A DNA stretch of 49,410 nt from Lachnospiraceae bacterium NK4A179. Its GTDB lineage: Bacteria > Bacillota > Clostridia > Lachnospirales > Lachnospiraceae. Of the stretch, positions 33,166 through 39,598 are shown piece by piece (the stretch's first letter is position 1; each line of letters starts with the position of its first letter). The position numbers were made by a program, and so were the translations under genes. The notes beneath the pieces were generated by a model. It ran no database searches. It was not told where the DNA came from and was given only the letters and a program-made list of their open reading frames with translations. The stretch covers positions 1 to 49,410 of the forward strand of contig ATWC01000022.1 in assembly GCA_000421045.1 (NCBI GenBank), in the 5' to 3' direction.

Positions 33166-33768
33166 ATGAAAAAAAGAATAGTAATGTTAATGACTGCAGC
33201 TGTGCTTTCAGGAGCTATGCTCACAGCCTGCGGCGGAAAGGATGTACCTGCAGAGGTAACAGAGACCGAGACACCTGCTGAGGAAACAGTTGAAACCGAA
33301 GAAACAACAGCAGATCCTGAAACCGAAGTTGCCGGAGATGCCGCCTATGCGGCAGTAAAGGGGTCTCTCGATACAATGACCGGCTATTATACAGGTGTAT
33401 CTACTGCAGGCGAGACTATCTACTGGTCCGAGAACGGAAATGAAGCCATCATCGTTTATTATGATGCTGCCGGAGGCAAGACTGCTTCATTTGCCGGCCC
33501 TGAGACTATTGGTGAGGTCAGCGAGGCAGGTGAGGTTCCTGTATCAGTAACTGATAATGAGACAGGAAATACCATCAACTTCCTTCTTACTTACGATGCA
33601 GAGAATGATCTGTTCCAGTTTGATATGGGTGATGAACTCGGAACAGCTATCCTTACCGCATGCACCGAGGATGAAATGTACGATGATATAGTCGGTATCA
33701 TCAACAGTGGTGCTGAAGAAGTTAATACAGAAGAAGCCGCTACAGAAGAAACAACTACTGAAGAGTGA
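33166..33768 (+). CDS. Small secreted lipoprotein of unknown function
   Basis: A 200-residue protein with a lipoprotein signal peptide ending in the lipobox LTAC (C22), then an acidic Thr/Glu-rich linker (residues ~28-60). A beta-rich domain of ~120 residues follows (VKGSLDTMTGYYTGVSTAGE, TIYWSENGNEAIIVYYDAAGG) and the protein ends in a second acidic Glu/Thr tail. I do not recognise the central domain. It should be anchored on the outer face of the membrane. The start is fixed by GGAGGT at 33154 and by the signal peptide; a reading starting at 32929 only extends through the 3' end of the exchanger gene. Its own promoter and terminator mark it as a single-gene unit. Confidence 0.8.
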   Translation: MKKRIVMLMTAAVLSGAMLTACGGKDVPAEVTETETPAEETVETEETTADPETEVAGDAAYAAVKGSLDTMTGYYTGVSTAGETIYWSENGNEAIIVYYDAAGGKTASFAGPETIGEVSEAGEVPVSVTDNETGNTINFLLTYDAENDLFQFDMGDELGTAILTACTEDEMYDDIVGIINSGAEEVNTEEAATEETTTEE

Positions 33769-33794
33769 TAACGGATCAGGAAGACATTCTTAAC

Positions 33795-33827
33795 GGGCAG
33801 GGTGTGATATCCCTGCCCTGATTTTTT
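33795..33827 (+). terminator. Terminator of the small lipoprotein gene
   Basis: GGGCAGGG (33795-33802) pairs perfectly with CCCTGCCC (33811-33818), followed by a run of six T after TGA. Confidence 0.85.
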
Positions 33828-33877
33828 ACATAGGCCCGTATAAGATGATATCCGGTTTAGAAGGATGAGGACAGACA

Positions 33878-33897
33878 GGCAGGGTGGTTTTCCTGCC
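33878..33897 (+). promoter_or_regulatory. Leader hairpin before the LCP gene
   Basis: GGCAGG (33878-33883) pairs with CCTGCC (33892-33897) across an 8-base loop, 24 bases before the LCP start codon. There is no T run, so it is not a terminator in its own right. I saw no clear promoter for this gene. Confidence 0.4.
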
Positions 33898-33921
33898 GGA
33901 TCATGATGAAAGGACCTGCTT

Positions 33922-35094
33922 ATGAGACAGAACAGACGTGGGATGCCTGTAAAAGAAAAGTACAGAGACGAAGAGTACGAGGAAGAGTATGAGGAAGAGT
34001 ACGACGAGGAGTATTCTGACGCCGATGAGGATGAAGAATATTATTATGATGATGAAGATGAAGCTGAGTATTTAATTCCTCCCCGTGCTGTAAAGAAGTC
34101 TGCTCCAAAAGAGGCTCCGAAACCGGAAAAAAAGAAAAAATCCGCCTTCGGTAAATTTGTGAGGACTCTTTTTGTAATAGCATTTATCCTTTTGGGCGGA
34201 CTTTATGTTTTTGTCTGGTATGTTTACGGAGGCGTGAAATATGAGGAGATAAGCTCCGTTAAGAATGAAGCCTTTTCTGAAGACGGAGTGACAAATATCC
34301 TCCTTATAGGAAATGATTCGAGAAAAAACGGTACGGACGGCAGATCCGATGCGATGATACTTCTTTCAATAAGCAACCGGACACACCGTATACTTTTCAC
34401 TTCTCTCTTAAGGGATATGTATGTTGACATACCCGGGCATGGAAAGAACAGACTGAATTCAGCATATTCCTACGGCGGCCCCGAGCTTCTCATGGAAACC
34501 GTAGAGGAAAATTTCGGGATACGCGTAAACAGATATGTGTCAGTGAACTTTGAGGCTTTCGCCGGTATGGTGGATGCGGTAGGCGGAGTTGATATGAATG
34601 TCACAAGTGATGAGGTCTTTCTCATTGACGCCTATCTGAATGAGTACAATATGCTCCTTGGAAGAGAGATAACAACGGATTATCTCGATCCCACACTGTC
34701 AGGCTGGGTAAAGCTGAACGGAGCACAGGCACTTGCCTACACAAGGAACAGATATATCGGTACGGATTTTGGCAGAACAGAAAGACAGCGTAAAGTCATA
34801 GATGCAGTTATAAAGGCCTTTCCGGGGGCATTGGTAAGAAGGGGACCGGTGATCATTAAGGAGATGGCTTCGTATATGACCACCAACCTTACCCTGAATG
34901 AATGTTACCTGCTTGCACTTCAGGGCTGGACTCCGTTTGTTTACGGAAGAGACATGGGAAGCCTTCCGTTGGAGGGCACCTGGAACGACTATAAGGCTAA
35001 CGGAATGGCGGTGCTCAAGGTAGACTTTGATGCAAACAGGAAATATCTGGACGAAATGCTTTTTACCGGAACAAAGGAAGACGATAACGGGTAA
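33922..35094 (+). CDS. LCP (LytR-CpsA-Psr) family cell-wall glycopolymer transferase
   Basis: A 390-residue protein. Residues 1-45 are strongly acidic (mostly E, D and Y), residues 46-72 lysine-rich, and one membrane helix spans about 76-97, leaving the catalytic domain outside. LCP motifs are visible: ILLIGNDSRKNG, DGRSDAMILLSI, SLLRDMYVDIPG, and the arginine cluster AYTRNRYIGTDFGRTERQRKV. The family attaches wall teichoic-acid-like polymers or capsule from the undecaprenyl carrier to peptidoglycan. AAAGGA precedes the ATG. The acidic repeat-like tail faces the cytoplasm and has no known role. Confidence 0.93.
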   Translation: MRQNRRGMPVKEKYRDEEYEEEYEEEYDEEYSDADEDEEYYYDDEDEAEYLIPPRAVKKSAPKEAPKPEKKKKSAFGKFVRTLFVIAFILLGGLYVFVWYVYGGVKYEEISSVKNEAFSEDGVTNILLIGNDSRKNGTDGRSDAMILLSISNRTHRILFTSLLRDMYVDIPGHGKNRLNSAYSYGGPELLMETVEENFGIRVNRYVSVNFEAFAGMVDAVGGVDMNVTSDEVFLIDAYLNEYNMLLGREITTDYLDPTLSGWVKLNGAQALAYTRNRYIGTDFGRTERQRKVIDAVIKAFPGALVRRGPVIIKEMASYMTTNLTLNECYLLALQGWTPFVYGRDMGSLPLEGTWNDYKANGMAVLKVDFDANRKYLDEMLFTGTKEDDNG

Positions 35095-35106
35095 ATTTTG
35101 TCTGAA

Positions 35107-35135
35107 TTGCAAGGAATAAACATTGATAGTATAAT
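35107..35135 (+). promoter_or_regulatory. ispE promoter
   Basis: TTGCAA (35107-35112), 17-base spacer, TATAAT (35130-35135). The ispE ATG lies eight bases after the -10 box, so the transcript would have essentially no leader. Confidence 0.65.
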
Positions 35136-35143
35136 GTATTAAT

Positions 35144-36091
35144 ATGCAAACAATTAATGGACGTTCGGCGGTAGGTGTTACCGCATTTGCAAAGATAAAT
35201 CTGACTCTCGATGTGTGCGGGAAAAGGCCTGACGGCTATCATGAGATCACTTCCGTGATGCATCAGACAGGTCTGTGCGACAAGGTGATACTTGAGAGGG
35301 AAAAAGGCGAAGGTATCACGCTTAAGGTTGAAAGCGCTTCAACGGAGGATGAGAGTGCGAAAGCTGCACTCAGTCACGAACTGGTTCCGGACGGAAGCGA
35401 TAATATCGCCTACAAGGCAGCAGCGCTCATTCTTGAGAAAGCGGTGGAGAAAGGCATAGAGCCAGGGCATCTCGGGATCAAGCTCGTTAAGAAGATACCT
35501 GCGGCAGCAGGACTTGCGGGTGGCAGCACGGATGCGGCAGCAGTTCTTACCGGCGTAAACAAGCTACTTGAAGGTGTGTTTTCGGAAGAAGAGCTTTGCA
35601 GTATGGGCGTAAGCCTTGGAGCTGATGTGCCTTTCTGTATAAAAGGCGGATGCGCACTTTGCAGTGGTATAGGAGAGAAGATGACAAGTCTTCCGGGACT
35701 ATCGGGGATGCCGATCGTACTTGTGAAACCACCCGTTGAAGTTAAGACAGGACCGGCATATAAGCTTACGGATGAATGGGAGAGTGAGGGAAAACTGGAA
35801 CACCCCGATTCGAAAGCACTTGCGGAACTGATAAGCAGCGGCAAAGTGGAGAAAGCATCGGATATCGCCGGGTATATCGGAAATTCGTTTATGGCTCCGG
35901 TTTCATCGGAATTCCCGGTGATCGCGGATATTATTGAAAAATTAAAAGAAGCCGGCGGAACGGCTCTGATGAGCGGAAGCGGACCGACGGTTTTTGCTCT
36001 GTTTGATGACAGAGGAAGTGCATACAGGACGGCGGAAGAGATAGGCAGGAGTTTTAAGGACGCGTACATTTATAACGGGGTGCTGATGTAA
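35144..36091 (+). CDS. ispE: 4-diphosphocytidyl-2-C-methyl-D-erythritol kinase
   Basis: A 315-residue GHMP kinase of the MEP isoprenoid pathway, phosphorylating CDP-ME with ATP. The N-terminal AKINLTLDV motif, the ATP loop IPAAAGLAGGSTDAAAV, GADVPFCIKGG, and the C-terminal LMSGSGPTVFALF are diagnostic. The start at 35144 is the only candidate before the AKINL segment; no ribosome binding site precedes it and a promoter lies immediately upstream. The gene is followed after 35 bases by a GntR regulator with a good SD, likely in the same transcript. Confidence 0.95.
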   Translation: MQTINGRSAVGVTAFAKINLTLDVCGKRPDGYHEITSVMHQTGLCDKVILEREKGEGITLKVESASTEDESAKAALSHELVPDGSDNIAYKAAALILEKAVEKGIEPGHLGIKLVKKIPAAAGLAGGSTDAAAVLTGVNKLLEGVFSEEELCSMGVSLGADVPFCIKGGCALCSGIGEKMTSLPGLSGMPIVLVKPPVEVKTGPAYKLTDEWESEGKLEHPDSKALAELISSGKVEKASDIAGYIGNSFMAPVSSEFPVIADIIEKLKEAGGTALMSGSGPTVFALFDDRGSAYRTAEEIGRSFKDAYIYNGVLM

Positions 36092-36126
36092 AAGTCATTT
36101 CGTTTAGTTTCCGGAGGGGGAGAAAA

Positions 36127-36801
36127 ATGAACGGATATCTTAAGCTTGAAGCGGATGAATTCACACCGCTGCGTGATGTGGTCTGCAAAACTATAAGACG
36201 TGCGATTCTTACAGGACAGATGGCACCGGGCACCAGATTGCTGGAGGTTCATCTTGCGCAGGAACTGGGTGTGAGCCGTACGCCTGTGAGAGAAGCCATT
36301 AGGGAACTCGAGCAGGAAGGCCTGGTAATAATGAGGCCCCGAAGGGGAGCGGAAGTTGCGAGCATCACGGCACCGCAGGTAAGGGATGTACTTGAAGTCC
36401 GGATGATAACGGATGCGCTTGCTACCGAACTATCCTGTGAAAGAGCCACAGATGATGATATAAAAGCGATCGAGGATGCCGCACAGGGCTTTATCGATGC
36501 GGTAAAGGGCGGATCGATCCATACGATAATAGAGAAAGATACACTCTTCCATGCCGCGATAGCCAATGCTTCCCATAATAAGAAGCTGGCGGAAATCAAT
36601 CATGATATGGAAGATCAGGTGAACAGGTACCGTTATGAAACGCTCCGATCACCTGACGTAGCACATATAGCGATAGAGGAACATTCAAAGATAGTTGCAG
36701 CCATCAAGTCAAGAGATCGCGAACAGGCAGTGTTAGCCACAAAGAAGCATATCGCTTGGCAGATGGAGGGGTTTTTAAAGAAGTTCCCGGAGGGTGAATG
36801 A
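36127..36801 (+). CDS. GntR-family (FCD) transcriptional regulator
   Basis: A 224-residue protein. An N-terminal winged helix (residues ~14-78) contains ILTGQMAPGTRLLEVHLAQELGVSRTPVREAIRELEQEGL. The C-terminal all-helical FCD ligand domain has the metal-binding histidine pattern (DTLFHAAIANAS and EEHSKIVAAI, then KKHI). It should bind DNA as a dimer and respond to an organic acid or similar ligand. The target is unknown. CCGGAGGGGG is the ribosome binding site. It overlaps the following DUF1934 gene by four bases (ATGA). Confidence 0.93.
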   Translation: MNGYLKLEADEFTPLRDVVCKTIRRAILTGQMAPGTRLLEVHLAQELGVSRTPVREAIRELEQEGLVIMRPRRGAEVASITAPQVRDVLEVRMITDALATELSCERATDDDIKAIEDAAQGFIDAVKGGSIHTIIEKDTLFHAAIANASHNKKLAEINHDMEDQVNRYRYETLRSPDVAHIAIEEHSKIVAAIKSRDREQAVLATKKHIAWQMEGFLKKFPEGE

Positions 36802-37253
36802 CAAAGGAAGTACTTATTTCCATAAAGGGTCTGCAGTATCAGGGACCGGGTGGAGAACAGGGATCCGCTGAAATGATAGTGAGCGGTGATTATTATGAGA
36901 AGAACGGAAGACGTTTTCTCATATATGATGAACCCGGTGAGGAGCCTGAGGATCCGGCAACGCACACAATGATGAAGATAGATGAGGATTGCGTTGAGCT
37001 TACGAGAAAAGGTTATGCGAATGTAAGCATGAACTTTTACAAGGACAGGAAGAATCTCTGCAGTTACCGTATGCCGTTTGGCAATCTTACGATAGGTATA
37101 GATACGGAGGATATAAAGCTTGAGACTCCGGATGATGATACGCTGAAACTGGATATATTTTATAAGCTTGATATCAATTATACGTTTTATTCTGACTGCC
37201 ATATGGAGATCGAAGTCAGATCCAAGGCAGGCGGTGGTGCGATATTCAAATAA
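36798..37253 (+). CDS. DUF1934 (YwiB-like) calycin-fold protein
   Basis: A 151-residue protein with alternating beta strands throughout, as in the DUF1934/YwiB family. It opens with VLISIKGLQYQGPGGEQGS and has FGNLTIGIDTEDIKL and KLDINYTFYSDCHMEIEV. No catalytic residues can be named. The function of the family is unknown; members lie near ispE-like and regulator genes in Clostridia. It is coupled to the GntR gene and followed by a terminator shared with the converging gene. Confidence 0.8.
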   Translation: MTKEVLISIKGLQYQGPGGEQGSAEMIVSGDYYEKNGRRFLIYDEPGEEPEDPATHTMMKIDEDCVELTRKGYANVSMNFYKDRKNLCSYRMPFGNLTIGIDTEDIKLETPDDDTLKLDIFYKLDINYTFYSDCHMEIEVRSKAGGGAIFK

Positions 37254-37266
37254 ATCTATAACAAAA

Positions 37267-37305
37267 AACCGTAGCTCGGGAAATCCTTGCTACGGTTATT
37301 TTTTT
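37267..37305. terminator. Bidirectional terminator between convergent genes
   Basis: AACCGTAGC (37267-37275) pairs with GCTACGGTT (37289-37297), with an A tract before (37263-37268) and a T tract after (37300-37305), so it can stop transcripts from both sides. Confidence 0.82.
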
Positions 37306-37306
37306 A

Positions 37307-37786
37307 TTATTTTGTGGGCTTTGCTCCGGCCTTTTCCTGCAGTGTGTCGATCGCTTTTTTGAAAAAGCCCTTTTTCTTCTGCTGCTTTTCCTCGAGCTTT
37401 GTTCCATGAACGCCTTTGACCGCGGTTATATAGTTGCCGCTGATGGTGGCCTTTACTTCCTTCTTTACGGGGATCTGATCGAAGATCGCCTCGTCGCAGA
37501 ACATGGTCATTATCTGAGGGCCTACCTTAACTTTTACCATAGGAACCTTGACGCCTCTTGAGATCTTAGGCACTTGTGCCATAACTGCGGCAGGAAGATT
37601 GGCATCCTTAAGTTTCATTTTTTTCTTATCTATAACAAGGAGCGAAACGCTCATTTTGTTCTGTTCGATAAGTGCCTGCTGTTCATCCTGCTTAGCTTTG
37701 AGCTTTTTACCTGCAAAATACAGGGCTACAAGTATTCCGAGAGAAACTGTAATAACAACGATAAATGTAATAAGTCCGGGACTCAT
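37307..37786 (-). CDS. Small membrane-anchored hypothetical protein
   Basis: A 159-residue protein with one N-terminal membrane helix (residues ~4-24, LITFIVVITVSLGILVALYF), a lysine/glutamine-rich stretch that may form a short coiled coil, and a soluble beta-rich domain with QNKMSVSLLVIDKKKMKLKD and KVKVGPQIMTMFCDEA. The C-terminus is lysine-rich. I do not recognise the family; small proteins with this layout are known to be conserved in Lachnospiraceae. The ATG at 37786 (minus strand) is chosen because GGAGG lies five bases upstream; a start at 37819 would include that site. It is single-gene and convergent with the DUF1934 gene. Confidence 0.7.
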   Translation of the reverse strand: MSPGLITFIVVITVSLGILVALYFAGKKLKAKQDEQQALIEQNKMSVSLLVIDKKKMKLKDANLPAAVMAQVPKISRGVKVPMVKVKVGPQIMTMFCDEAIFDQIPVKKEVKATISGNYITAVKGVHGTKLEEKQQKKKGFFKKAIDTLQEKAGAKPTK

Positions 37787-37889
37787 GGTATCCTCCAAAA
37801 TTTTTGAAATAAGCAACACCTATTCTATCATTCGGGATATTATTATGCAAGAACCCTTTAAAATTGCGGTTTTGGTAGCAATAGCATGG

Positions 37890-37918
37890 TTGACAGAACA
37901 TTTAGATATTGATAAAAT
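37890..37918 (+). promoter_or_regulatory. Strong promoter of the TM2/DUF2752 cluster
   Basis: TTGACA (37890-37895), 17-base spacer, TAAAAT (37913-37918). The leader has a small hairpin CATGCC/GGCATG (37935-37953) and a GGAGGAG site before the ATG. Confidence 0.75.
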
Positions 37919-37983
37919 AAGGCCGTCAATGGGTCATGCCCGAATCAGGCATGTAAAACTATATTATTACGGAGGAGATAATA

Positions 37984-38223
37984 ATGGAAAAAAGATTTAA
38001 CAAGCACTTATTTGTATGGGTATTTGTATGGCTGTTAGGAGCTTTCGGTGTAGACAGATTCCTCAGAGGCCAGATCGGTCTTGGTATTCTTAAGCTTATC
38101 ACAGTAGGTGGTTGCGGCATTTGGTGCATGGTTGACTGGGTTATCGCTCTTATCAAGGTTTACGGCGAAGCTTACGGTTCAGAAGAAGAAGTAGTATTTA
38201 TCGACGGTAAGTACTCTAAGTAA
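37984..38223 (+). CDS. TM2-domain membrane protein
   Basis: A 79-residue protein that is almost only a TM2 domain: two membrane helices joined by a short turn with the family pattern [20 protein letters not shown], then [16 protein letters not shown]. The family's DRF/DRY motif between the helices is present as DRF. Function of bacterial TM2 proteins is not established. Promoter and SD are strong and codon use is smooth, indicating real expression. It is first in the TM2, DUF2752, DUF2752, TM2 series. Confidence 0.87.
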   Translation: MEKRFNKHLFVWVFVWLLGAFGVDRFLRGQIGLGILKLITVGGCGIWCMVDWVIALIKVYGEAYGSEEEVVFIDGKYSK

Positions 38224-38242
38224 TTAACGATTCTGATAACCG

Positions 38243-38644
38243 GTGAAAAAATACACAATTGTAGCAATTGCTGTAGTCTTAGTAATCGGGATACTATCGT
38301 TGCTTGGATTATACAGATGTCCTTTTCGACTCATGTTTGGAGTGCCATGCCCCATGTGCGGTATGACCAGGGCACTGTATCACGCAGTAAGGCTGGAATT
38401 CGGGGAAGCATTTTCTTCCCATGCATTATGGCCGCTCGCTGCGGTGGGGCTTCCGCTGTTTGCTGTAGTAAAGATCCGCGGAATAGAGATAAAAGAGAAG
38501 TATAAGAATGTTATCATCGTATTTCTCTGTGTGACTATTCTCGGCTACTATATAATAAGGCACATCACGGGATCTCCGGTAGTTAAGGCTGATTTTCATG
38601 AATCCCTTATCTACTATATATACGAAACGATGAAGGACAGCTGA
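38243..38644 (+). CDS. DUF2752 membrane protein (first copy)
   Basis: A 133-residue protein with about three membrane helices. The DUF2752 signature is RCPFRLMFGVPCPMCGMTRALY: a CPxCG pair next to TRA. The start is a GTG at 38243, 19 bases after the TM2 gene; no ATG or clear SD lies upstream, so translation is probably coupled to that gene. The cysteine pair could be redox-active or bind metal. DUF2752 genes are often seen beside TM2 genes. A terminator hairpin overlaps its 3' end. Confidence 0.82.
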   Translation: MKKYTIVAIAVVLVIGILSLLGLYRCPFRLMFGVPCPMCGMTRALYHAVRLEFGEAFSSHALWPLAAVGLPLFAVVKIRGIEIKEKYKNVIIVFLCVTILGYYIIRHITGSPVVKADFHESLIYYIYETMKDS

Positions 38645-38664
38645 AAGGCTGTCCTTCTTTTTTT
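38635..38664 (+). terminator. Terminator overlapping the end of the DUF2752 gene
   Basis: GGACAGC (38635-38641) pairs perfectly with GCTGTCC (38648-38654); the stop codon TGA sits in the 6-base loop. A T-rich tract follows. Confidence 0.8.
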
Positions 38665-38714
38665 CAGAATATACAGATGATTTTTGGTTTTAACGGCCGA
38701 TCAAAAAGAAGTGT

Positions 38715-39104
38715 ATGAATACGGAACAGAAGAAAAGACTAAAAAAAGTTATCATAACCGGATGCATTCTGGGTATAGCATGTATAGCCTATCTGATCGT
38801 ATATCATTTTACGGGGATAGGTGTCCCGTGTGTGCTCAATCGTTACACAGGACTTAAATGCCCGGTCTGCGGATTGATGCATATGCTGACTTCCATACTG
38901 ATGTTTGATCTTGCAGGTGCTTTTTCCTATAATCGTGTTCTGTTTATAATGCTTCCCGTGATCGCTGCGATATTCGCGTATAATATCTTATTCTATATAA
39001 TAAAAGGAACTGTCAGCTTCCCGAAGGCAGAAAAGGCTGTCATTATTTTTTTGACGGCAGTGCTTATCATCTGGGGAGTGTACCGCAATGTTGCCGGGAT
39101 ATAA
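38715..39104 (+). CDS. DUF2752 membrane protein (second copy)
   Basis: A 129-residue protein with three predicted helices and the motif GLKCPVCGLMHML: the CPxCG pair is kept but TRA is replaced by MHM. A further cysteine lies upstream (GVPCVLNR). It shares layout but little sequence with the first copy, so they are divergent paralogues. The SD before the ATG is weak. It lies after a terminator and before a promoter, so it must have its own, unseen start signal or depend on read-through. Confidence 0.78.
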   Translation: MNTEQKKRLKKVIITGCILGIACIAYLIVYHFTGIGVPCVLNRYTGLKCPVCGLMHMLTSILMFDLAGAFSYNRVLFIMLPVIAAIFAYNILFYIIKGTVSFPKAEKAVIIFLTAVLIIWGVYRNVAGI

Positions 39105-39121
39105 CTACACTAAGTAGTCTC

Positions 39122-39150
39122 TTGATAATCTGCTGTATTTCTGCTATATT
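39122..39150 (+). promoter_or_regulatory. Promoter of the second TM2 gene
   Basis: TTGATA (39122-39127), 17-base spacer, TATATT (39145-39150) preceded by TGC, an extended -10. AAGGGAGG precedes the ATG at 39192 by about 12 bases. A five-codon reading starting at 39182 overlaps it but is probably not used. Confidence 0.65.
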
Positions 39151-39191
39151 TCATCTGTATATTTACCACTCAAGGGAGGAAATGATCAATT

Positions 39192-39590
39192 ATGGATAAC
39201 CAGAATATGAACAATCAGAATATGAATAACCAGGGCATGAATGATCAGAACATGAATGCTCAGGGAATGAATAACCAGAACATGTATAACCAGAACATGA
39301 ATAATCAGAATATGAATAATCAGAGCGGATCGACTTCACCTAAGGAGAAGATGGTTGCAGGTCTGCTCGGAATATTCCTGGGTTCACTTGGTATCCACAA
39401 GTTCTATCTTGGATATACAACAGAAGCTATCATCATGCTTGCGGTAACAATTGCTGGCGGTTTTATCTCATTAGGTATAGCTACATTCGCTATGGGTACC
39501 ATCGGACTTATCGAAGGTATCATTTATCTTACAAAGTCAGATGAAGAGTTCCAGCAGATGTATGTTTACAATCATAAGGGCTGGTTCTGA
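39192..39590 (+). CDS. TM2-domain protein with Asn/Gln/Met-rich repeat N-terminus
   Basis: A 132-residue protein. The first 44 residues are eight imperfect pentapeptides of the form NMNNQ or GMNDQ, followed by a short SGSTSPKEK linker. The rest is a TM2 domain: GLLGIFLGSLGIHKFYLGYTT, then a second helix region with two turns of Gly/Ala and a tail NHKGWF. The GxHxFYxG signature matches. N/Q-rich disordered tails are known in bacterial TM2 proteins but their role is unclear. Its coding repeats are nearly identical at DNA level (period 15). Confidence 0.87.
   Translation: MDNQNMNNQNMNNQGMNDQNMNAQGMNNQNMYNQNMNNQNMNNQSGSTSPKEKMVAGLLGIFLGSLGIHKFYLGYTTEAIIMLAVTIAGGFISLGIATFAMGTIGLIEGIIYLTKSDEEFQQMYVYNHKGWF
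39196..39323 (+). repeat. Tandem 15-base repeats coding for NMNNQ
   Basis: Eight imperfect 15-base units, consensus AACATGAATAACCAG, lie in frame at the start of the second TM2 gene. Unit differences are mostly third-position or G/N switches, consistent with recent expansion by slippage. Confidence 0.85.
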
Positions 39591-39598
39591 TCCGGAAG

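Noticed and set aside
39182-39199. Upstream small open reading frame of five codons
   Set aside because: The SD is too close to its ATG and properly spaced for the TM2 start at 39192.
39196-39323. Possible CRISPR or satellite
   Set aside because: The 15-base units are in frame and code for part of a TM2 protein.
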